From Eublepharis macularius (lineage: Eukaryota; Chordata; Lepidosauria; Squamata; Eublepharidae), in contig NC_072801.1 in assembly GCF_028583425.1 (NCBI RefSeq), forward strand, positions 12,978,001 to 13,042,000: 64,000 bases of DNA. The letters are read 5' to 3'. A program made the position numbers and the translations under genes. A model generated the notes under the pieces. That model saw only the letters and a program-made list of their open reading frames with translations, had not been told where the DNA came from and searched no databases. Of the stretch, positions 56,331 to 64,000 are shown piece by piece (position 1 is the first letter of the stretch; each line of letters starts with the position of its first letter).

Positions 56331-56547
56331 GGCCAAGCTAGAAGTGACGAATGACACTTGAATGGCAAGTGAACAGACTCACATGTATTCCTCCCTGTAC
56401 ACTTGCACTCCACTTGCACTCCACTCGGTCACTATGTGATTGCTACGTGACCGAGTGGAGTGCAAGTGGAGCGCAAGTGTACAGGGAGAATACATGTGAG
56501 TCTGTTCACTTGCCATTCAAGTGTCATTCGTCACTTCTAGCTTGGCC
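56331..56547. mobile_element. Foldback element flanked by CTCAG, copy 3
   Basis: GGCCAAGCTAGAAGTGACGA to its complement, about 85-bp arms (TTCACTTGCCATTCAAGTGT), centre near GTCACTATGTGATTG. CTCAG abuts both ends (56326-56330, 56548-56552). Confidence 0.85.
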
Positions 56548-56814
56548 CTCAGTGGTTCAGAAATAGCAGAATCCCAAGGTAGTGATGGAGAGCAAAGCCC
56601 TACCCCATGGCAGAGTTGCCCCATTGTTGTAAAGGGGACAGTAGGAGCTATGCAGTCACAATGTGTGTGATATGACAAAGCAATGGTGCAGTTCTTTGTG
56701 ATTTCTGGGTTTTAATGCTTGTACTAGTATTAAATTGTATTCAGTTTTAATGTTTGTATTTACGCTATTTTAACTTATTATTTATTGTATTTTAGACTAT
56801 TTAAGTAGGTAAGG

Positions 56815-57107
56815 TAAAGGTAGTCCCCTGTGCAAGCACCGAGTCATTACTGACCCTGGGGGACGTCACATCATGACATTTTCTTGGCAGACTTTTTACA
56901 GGGTGGCTTGCCATTACCTACCCCAGTCATCTACACTTTACCCCCAGGAAACTGGGTACTCATTTTACCGACCTCAGAAGGATGGAAGGCTGAGTCAACC
57001 TTGAGCCAGCTACCTAAACCCTGCTTCCACCAGGATCGAACTCAGGTTGTGAGCAGAGCTTAGACTGCAGTACTGCAGCTTACCACTCTGCGCCACAGGG
57101 CTCTCTA
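56815..57107 (-). mobile_element. tRNA-like SINE, reverse, inside a LINE-type tail
   Basis: Ends GGTAAAGGTAGTCCCCTGTG on one side and CTCTGCGCCACAGGGCTC on the other. GATCGAACTCAGG is a reversed B box. Flanks 56700-56814 and 57108-57205 look like one repeat 3' tail split by the insertion. Confidence 0.78.
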
Positions 57108-58360
57108 TTGAAGTATTGGTTATTTTATAACTTATGATGTAAACCTTCTCGAGCCCTAAACATGGTGGAGAGGTGATATAGACGTCAAATAAATAGATAA
57201 ATATCTCAAGGCTACATGAGGCTAGCAAGAATATTTGTTTAGACAGTTGCAAGGAAGTAGACCTACTTTGTCACAAATATTGACTAGTCTGATGGGGTTA
57301 ATGTAATCTCTACTGAGATGTTGAATCATATTGAATACCCAAAAATACCACATAAATGCTATGTGTTATTCTTTATTGATTTATTATTTACTTCTTTTGA
57401 TCCTGGAGTTGAAAATAAGCCAGGATGAGCCAGTATAGAATACCAGTAAGAAAGTGGTCATTGTGGTACCTCCCATCTTCTGCTTTGAGTCCCCCGAGAA
57501 AGATAAGACATTTTAATTCCTTTCACCTCTACCTTATTCCCATCCTAACCTCCAGTGGTTCCCAAACTCACTGTGATGGTTCTCAAGTGCAGTCAATGAC
57601 ACGAATGCCCCAAATAGCTTAATATTAACTTCCTACTTTTTCAGGTTACACTACCATTGTATGATGCTTCTTAGCAGTCCATGCTGGGCAGCTCTTAACG
57701 AGGGGTGGCGCTCAGGTCTTGAACAGGTAAGTCCAGCCAAAGGGAGGCTTCTTCAGCCAGGTTACCTCCCTTGGCCTCGCCTTCCGGTTCTGTTTTTCCT
57801 TTCTCTGTCTTGGGCCTAGACTTTTCCTCTTCCTTCTTCTCTCTCACTCTTATACCCTTAGTGTTCTCCTTGGCTTTCCCCCTTGGTCCTCCTGGTATCT
57901 TCTGCTTTTGCCTCCTTGTCTCCTCTGCTCACTGTTCCATCTGCCATCCACTTTCTTTGTCCCATTTATCCCCCTCTTCATTCATCCTTTCCTGCCCTGC
58001 TGTCTCTCAGGCTCAGCTCACCCTTTCTTCTTCTCCTCTTGGCAATGTCCTCCCTCTCGCTGGCTTCGGCCTCTGTCCTTGCGGTCGATGACTCTGCCTT
58101 CCTTCCTCCTGCCTGTCCTCATGCCAGGCATGTGGGGTGAGGTGCGAGGTTGACCCTGCATGCCTGCCGGGTTGTTACTGCCAAGAGTAGGCTTATTGAT
58201 GGGGCTTCATGACATGCCTTGGCATTGGGGCTCTGCTCCTGCTGACCAGCGGTGAGGCTGTTTCCATCACGGGGCCACCTCTTCCCAGTAGTGGAATCAG
58301 CGAGTACTGCCACCAATTTAATTGGTGGGTGCTGCCACCAATTTAATTGGCTTTATTTAT
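57108..58360. other. Pyrimidine-rich intergenic stretch
   Basis: 57770-58080 is strongly CT-rich on the plus strand. Open frames there reflect composition. A 26-bp tandem pair (GCCACCAATTTAATTGG) lies at about 58300-58352. No gene seen. Confidence 0.5.
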
Positions 58361-58368
58361 GGTCCTTC

Positions 58369-58551
58369 CAGGGTTGCCAACTTGCCAGGAGAAAAATGTC
58401 TCCTCCCTTTAAAAGATGTTTAATATGTAGAAATGGGCAAGTGAAGCTTTTTCATGGTGTGAAGGTAAATGAAATTATCTGGTATTTGCTGCATATCGAA
58501 ATGATAGTAAAGGGACTGCTGGAGGGACCAATTTAAAAGTTGGCATCCCTA
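58369..58551 (+). mobile_element. TAGGGTTGCCA hAT-type MITE, diverged
   Basis: CAGGGTTGCCAACTTG to AGTTGGCATCCCTA. Flanks GGTCCTTC / GATCCCTC agree at six of eight. Short internal sequence, no coding. Confidence 0.65.
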
Positions 58552-58791
58552 GATCCCTCCATTAGAGCTTTGTCCCAGTGAGAAGAGGCAAAATGTGTTT
58601 CTGAAGTGAAAAAGATACAGATGTGTAATGCAAAGTGCTTGGGATTCCTGCTTCCGACACCTCCATATCATATCTGAAGCCAAGACTAACAACCTGATCC
58701 TGCCGCAATAAACCCCAAAGCTGTATTGATTTCAGAAAGAGACTTAAACCCATTTTTACATTTCCCCTGCTCTTGTAGAAGTCACTGGGAC

Positions 58792-59036
58792 CAGGGCTTT
58801 TTTTCTGGGAAAAGAGGTGGCGGAACTCAGTGGGTTGCCCTCAGAGAAAATGGTCACATGGCTGGTGGCCCCGCCCCCTGACCTCCAGACAGAGGGGAGT
58901 TTAGATTGCCCTCCGCACCGCTCAATCTCAACTCCCCTCTGTCTGGAGATCAGGGGGCGGGGCCACCAGCCATGTGACCATTTTCAAGAGGTTCCGGAAC
59001 TCCGTTCCCCCACGTTCCCCCTGAAAAAAAGCCCTG
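58792..59036 (-). mobile_element. Palindromic hAT-type MITE, copy 8
   Basis: Perfect 8-bp duplication ACTGGGAC at 58784-58791 and 59037-59044. Opposite orientation to copies 3-7. Confidence 0.92.
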
Positions 59037-59299
59037 ACTGGGACTAACGCATGTAGAGCTCTTTTTTCAAAGGCAGATCTACTGCATTAAAGCCGTGATC
59101 CCAAACGCAATGCGCATGGGAGCCATGGAACCTTCCGTTGTGTTTGCTGGTGTTCCTTCTTCCCCAAAGCGAAGAGCCTATCCTGGCATTCCCTCACCTC
59201 ACTGGAGCAGTAGCTGTTTCAGGAAACTGTAAGAGAGATCAGCTTTTGGGTCTTCAGGGAATGAAAATAGCTGCCCCCATGTCTAGCTTGAAACCTTGA

Positions 59300-59490
59300 A
59301 ATGTTTTGTAATTTAATTTAATTTAATTTATTGGATTTATACTCCGCCCTCCCCACATCAGCGGGCTCAGGGCGGATAACAGCACAATTTAAAACATATT
59401 TAACTTATCATTAAAACTATAAAAATACGACATCTTATCATTAAAATTACATTTATATAAATATTATACACACACACACATACATAGAGC
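59300..59490 (-). repeat. LINE/SINE-type 3' module with CA repeat
   Basis: ATTTAATTTAATTTATTGG, ACTCCGCCCTCCCCACATC and GGGCTCAGGGCGGATAAC, then a short (CA)n at about 59468-59482. Confidence 0.6.
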
Positions 59491-61640
59491 AAAGAAACAA
59501 GGCCGCACATAATTTGATTTGGACGTTCCATACAGCAGTTCTTCCCAGAACAAAAATATAAAAAGACGGACAACGACATTGCATGGGAGGGCATATGGTT
59601 TAACACCCCCCTCCCAGGCCGCTGTTGTGGTTGAGCCCACCTTCCATGGCAGCCATTTTGTGGCAGCACCTCCTATCCTTTCGCAAAATCCCCGAATTAC
59701 CTACAGGCACAAGATACAACCCTCTTATTTTTCCCCATTCTTTTGGATTCTGTCCTGAAGGGACAGTGGTTTTCTTTGGCCTTACTACAAATCTAATATG
59801 CCTTACGACAAATCTAATAGGGAAAAACAAGGAGTGAGCGTTTTACTGTCAAAGAAAATTCCAGTCACAGATAGCAGATCATAGAAGAAAGGGAGATGGT
59901 GCAGTTTAGAGTTGATGTTCTGTGATGCATTAGGATGAAATGTGACTGTCATAAAGACAAGCGGTATGCGTGTGCCCATACATTTATGCACAGAGAAAGC
60001 AACTTGATGGAGGCAGGGGGGATTCATCTGGCCAAGACCCTGAGAGCTTATAGATACTGGAACAGGGGTTGGATTTCAGAGTTGTTTCTTTTTTCCTCTT
60101 CCCAGGATTCCTGCAGACTCCGCAACCCGCCCCCCCCCCGGGGGGCTGGTCACTGTTAATAGCCATTGATACAATTACCTTACATGCATCCCTCTTTTTA
60201 ATACTGCAATTCCATGATTCTTTGATATGAATCCCACCAGACCTTTGTACCATTTAACACAAGCCGCTCTCGCCTTTCAGAGCTCAAATAAGAGAAGGTG
60301 GAATGAAGGTGAAAGAATTCTGGAAAATATTTGGGGTATGCAAAAAGGCATCTCTGCTGTAGACTGCCAGGTCATTGCGGATATCGTTTTCAAATGAGAT
60401 GTTATGCTGCCAAGCCATTATTGATCTAATTTTCTCTGCAGAATACTTATTAACGTTATCTTGTTGCCCCTTGATGCATATGGCCTCGTGTCGCAGGGAT
60501 GGCAGACTGTAATTGTCCCTTGGCAGGGAATTACTCATATTTTCGTATCTTGAAAAGAATGAACAGCATATGTGGCTACACTAATGACTTCGTTTCTGAA
60601 GACTTCATGTGCTGAAGTCTGTGACGTTCTTAACGTATTATGGCTAGATTAACAATCATTCATTTTAAATATCCTATTTAGAAGTGCATGTTTGGCTTAC
60701 TAAATGCCAAGATTGTATTTTTCCCTTCCTTTCATGGCTGCTAAGAAATCCTTACGTGCTTTTTTGTTCTGCAGCAAATATTGCAGTTTTCGGGTGGTTG
60801 CTTTTTCTTCTGCGGCTTCTAAAGCATTCACTGCAGCGTGAACTGCCCTGTTTGAAAGCTTGAACGGGGGTGATCATAGGAAAAGCGCAGGGGGGAAATG
60901 CAGCATATTTTTTTGTGTCACAATTTGCTTAAATCAGATATTTGCAGCAAAGGAGTTGAATTGTGTGGGCTGGACGGATTACTCTGAATCCAGTCTTAAG
61001 ACTAGAGGTTAACAACAGTTTGCAAGAGAATTAAGAGGTTGGAGAACAGCTTCCCTTCTCACAGTGTGTACACATTGCTTTGATCCTCTGATCGAACAGT
61101 TTTCACAGGTTTTGAAAACAATGCAAAACTCTACCCAAGCTGGTCACCAGTGTTCCGTACACCCCACAAGTAACAATCTCTCTTTCAAACTCCCTTCTAT
61201 TCCCTGGTTCCTTGGCTGTTCCACTTGGGTAGCAGGAGATGCATGTCTGAATTGAAGAAAACAGGCACAAAGAAAATTGGCTTGGGCTAAGCAGGGGTGG
61301 CCTGGCGATTAAGGACGCCGGGGAAAGTCCTGGTCAATTTGATGGCCTCTGGGGTGCCACCCTGCCCCAAAGCAAGAGGTGCAGCCTTCCTCTCGTGCTT
61401 GACAAGGAATGAGGCAAGTGGTGAAAGAAATGCCCAGCCAAGATGCATAGGGTTTCTGGGTTGGCTATTTCTCCCTCCTTTGGGGTGAGGGAGGCTGGCA
61501 CCTTTTTCCAAGACGTTTTTCCTCCCAGTCTACCCCCCATAGTAAGAAAGCTAGCCTAGATCCCTTCTCCCTAGTTTTCTAAGTACAGAGGGTTTTGATT
61601 CCAAGAAGCTTTCATTTTAAACGACACGAGTTGGAAACAG
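59491..61640. other. No gene recognised
   Basis: About 2.1 kb with no recognised repeat, exon or RNA gene. I looked here for exon 13 of remnant C and did not find it. Confidence 0.5.
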
Positions 61641-61895
61641 CAGGGCTTTTTTTCAGCTGGAACGCGGTGGAACAGAGTTCCGGCACCTTTTGAAAATGAT
61701 CACATGGCTGGTGGCCCTGCCCCCTGATCTCCAGACAGAGGGGAGCGGCGCGGAGGGCAATCTAAACTCCCCTCTGTCTGGAGATCAGGGGGTGGGACCA
61801 CCAGCCATGTGACCATTTTCGCCAAGGGCAATTTAAACTTGAAAAAACTCCCCCCTTGTTCCAGATGACCCAAAGTGACATCATTGTGTGGTCCT
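61641..61895 (+). mobile_element. Palindromic hAT-type MITE, copy 9, truncated and fused
   Basis: Left end CAGGGCTTTTTTTC is intact. The right end is lost: at about 61896 the sequence switches to one end of the CTCAG foldback family (GTCTGTTCAC to AGCTTGGCC at 61948). Confidence 0.8.
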
Positions 61896-62218
61896 GTGAG
61901 TCTGTTCACGTGCCATTCAAGTGTAATTCGTCACTTCGAGCTTGGCCCTAATTCTGTACGAAAGTATCAGTCCTGCATGCGGTTGCATGGACTTAATCTC
62001 TGTTGGGGGATGAGGGCTAAATGATTGTCTTTCAGGATACTCAACATTATGCATATCAACATACACAGCATTTCCACTAGAGGTTACACTTGCCACATGC
62101 CATCTTTAGCATGGGCGGTTCATAACACACAGTGCCTCTGCTGCAGAGGGAAAACATGATTTAATTCCGACTGGCCATCTTTTGTCTAGATAAGCACAAA
62201 TCGATCCAGATTTCTCAC

Positions 62219-63048
62219 CTGTGTTTCCTTGCAGGGCTTGAAGCTGAAATGCTGCATCAGGCTAGCAACAGCTACCTTTACGATAAAGAGAGCAAACCTC
62301 ATTCCAATGCAATTTCTAGGGCCAGCTCCAAAAGGCAAGAACACATAAGGGTTTATTTTCTCTTTCATCTCCTGTTTCCAGACAAAAAAGGAGAAGGTTG
62401 TGCTTGGTTATTTACAACATGTGAAATGACAAGTTGGTCTGATAATAACACAAGGTAAAAATTCACTGTAAAATCCCACAGATCTCCTATATATCAGGCT
62501 CTAGTTCATCGTATTCTGTAATATCAGAATGGCCAGTCAGAGGAGAGAATTATGGGTAGTCCAAACCAACGAAGTACAGCTCTGCCACATTTTGGGATAA
62601 TTATATGTGCTCTAGGGTGACACATGAGGTTCTTCAAGGGGCCAAAATAAGCAACTCCCTGGAACAAGTTCAGGCTAGGAAAACAGTGGGAGAGGAAAGG
62701 CTTTATCTCCCTATCCTCCCATGGTGCAGTCACAATTTGAATGGAGGTCTGAGAATTAATTTCCAAACATGGGAAGCTGTGGAAATGGGCAGGCTAACCT
62801 ACAAAATGGAGAAGAGGAAAATGAGCTAATGGCTGTGGTTTGTACAGTTTGTAGTAGAAGGAAATCCACCAATTCTGACATCTAACTTTACTATACCTTA
62901 TTGGGCAGAACCGAATCAATCTCCTCCTGAAATTTTTGCTGAGCATCAGGGTAGATAGCTAATTCATAAACCAGGTAACTGAGCATGTTGCTGGTAGTCT
63001 CATATCCCACAAATATAAATGTAATGGCTTGTGCCAGAATCTCACTCT
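62219..63048 (-). pseudogene. CYP3A-like remnant on the minus strand (copy C)
   Basis: Two exons in minus-strand order. Exon 10 (63048-62897, 152 nt) reads [20 protein letters not shown] and on, ending VLPNK before GTATAG. It uses acceptor TTTTACAG, so it is nine nt shorter than usual but in phase. Exon 12 (62371-62219, 153 nt) reads [20 protein letters not shown] and on to KETQ before GTGAGA. It is 10 nt short at its 5' end, which would break the frame from a normal exon 11. The 525 bp between them hold nothing like exon 11. No exon 13 was found down to 60 kb and no exon 9 up to the window end. The sequence is clearly not a copy of A or B and looks nearer to other CYP3A members ([12 protein letters not shown]). 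Most likely a degraded paralogue; a misassembled or unusually spliced gene is possible. Confidence 0.8.
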
Positions 63049-63147
63049 CTGTAAAAGGCATCAGAAGAAAGGAAGGGAATGGTAAAGGCTGGAAACAAAA
63101 CAAAAGCAGCACACATGACAACGTGAAGAACAGGTAGAACAATAACA

Positions 63148-63398
63148 ACAACAACATTTGATTTATATACAGCCCTTCGGGACAACTTAACGCCCACTAA
63201 GAGAGGTTTACAACGTATGTTGTTATTATCCCCACAACAATCACCATGTGTGGTGGGTGGGTCTGAGAGAGCTCTGAAAGAGCTGTGACTTACCCAAGGT
63301 CACCTAGCTGGCTTCAAGCGGAGGAGTGGGGAATCAAACCCAGTTCTCCAGATTAGAGTCCTGCTGCTCTTAACCACTACAACCAAACTGGTGTTACC
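63148..63398 (-). mobile_element. tRNA-derived SINE, second subfamily, reverse
   Basis: Reverse complement of the 26341 type: TTTGATTTATATACAGCCC at its 3' end, GGGGAATCAAACCCAGTTC (B box complement), TCTTAACCACTAC (head complement). Lies near the 5' side of CYP3A remnant C. Confidence 0.87.
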
Positions 63399-63956
63399 TC
63401 CTTTCAGATTATAGAGGCAAGACTAGAGAATGGAATTGCGTTCCTAGCATTGTTTGGTAATGTTCTCAGGACACCGTAAAAAAGGACGGAGTCCTACCGG
63501 GGTTGTCATGAATTGCCCACCAGCTTGTTGGATCCTCCCCCCCCCCCTTTTTGGTGCATACAAACCCAGGTTGGATGACTCGGATTTTTTTGCAAGGATA
63601 GTTGTTCCCATGAATTATTATGGCTTTTTTATGTATTGGGTTGCATAGATTGGAATTATGTCCACTGGCAGCCGCTCTTCAAGGTCTCACACAAAGAACA
63701 TTTTTTGCCTGCTGAGACCCTTGAACTGGAGATTGAACACGGGTCTCTCTAGTACTTGTTTATTCTTCTCTTCTGTCAAGAAGCATAGAGCACAGGGTAG
63801 GTGGTCCTTGCGTCCTAATTTTATTCCTTGCAAAAACCCTGCAAAGTAGTCTAGGCTGAGAGAAAAAGAGTTACTGGCCCAAGGCCACCCAGCAAGCTTC
63901 ATAGCAGAGGCTCGATTTGAACTCTGATCCTGATCCAACACTGTAATCATTACAGC

Positions 63957-64000
63957 ATAGATCCAGAGGAGTTAGCTCTGTTACTCTGCAGTTGCAAAAT
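63957..64000 (+). mobile_element. Penelope-like terminal repeat running off the window
   Basis: AGATCCAGAGGAGTTAGCTC then TGCAGTTGCAAAAT, the outer end of the same terminal repeat seen at 4437 and 15397. It is cut by the window edge. Confidence 0.75.

Noticed and set aside
57771-58153. Overlapping hydrophobic frames that might be a membrane protein
   Set aside because: The region is a CT-rich tract; Leu/Ser/Pro/Phe-rich translation is expected and frames overlap in all three phases.

Overview
The window looks like a lizard-type (squamate) nuclear genome. It holds spliced vertebrate genes with large introns. The repeats are a typical reptile mix: 5S-headed and tRNA-headed SINEs, CR1, L2 and L1 LINEs, a Penelope-like element with a GIY-YIG domain, and many short hAT-type elements with 8-bp target duplications. 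I cannot name a species.

The real gene content is a cytochrome P450 3A (CYP3A) locus. Copy A (3760-21781, + strand) has all 13 CYP3A exons. Twelve exon lengths equal those I recall for the human genes, and exon 9 is four codons longer. All splice sites are canonical and the predicted protein is an open 507 aa. Copy B (27437-43791, + strand) is a tandem duplicate whose introns still align in part with copy A. It is a pseudogene: exons 1 and 9 are not found, the donors of exons 2, 3, 4 and 12 are lost, several exons have frameshifts or stops, the haem-ligand loop is damaged, and a 1.7-kb hAT element sits inside exon 7. Copy C (62219-63048, - strand) is an inverted, more divergent CYP3A remnant with only exons 10 and 12 recognisable.

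Layout: 1-3.5 kb, SINEs, a hAT MITE and a Penelope-like element; 3.5-22.1 kb, CYP3A copy A with repeats in its introns; 22.1-27.4 kb, a fossil hAT transposase gene broken by an L1 end, another hAT and a SINE; 27.4-43.8 kb, pseudogene B; 43.8-62.2 kb, a gene-free repeat region with an L1 split by a CR1, an L2 split by another LINE and a hAT, a 7SL RNA fragment, two strong palindromes and Penelope termini; 62.2-64 kb, remnant C and SINEs.

Only copy A is likely to make a protein, a membrane-bound microsomal monooxygenase. Everything else is decayed paralogue or mobile DNA. I see no operon, CRISPR array or prokaryotic feature. The observations most worth checking are a hammerhead-ribozyme-like core with a covarying stem in the Penelope termini, the hAT insertion in exon 7 of pseudogene B, a foldback family flanked by CTCAG at all three complete copies, and a 7SL Alu-domain fragment.
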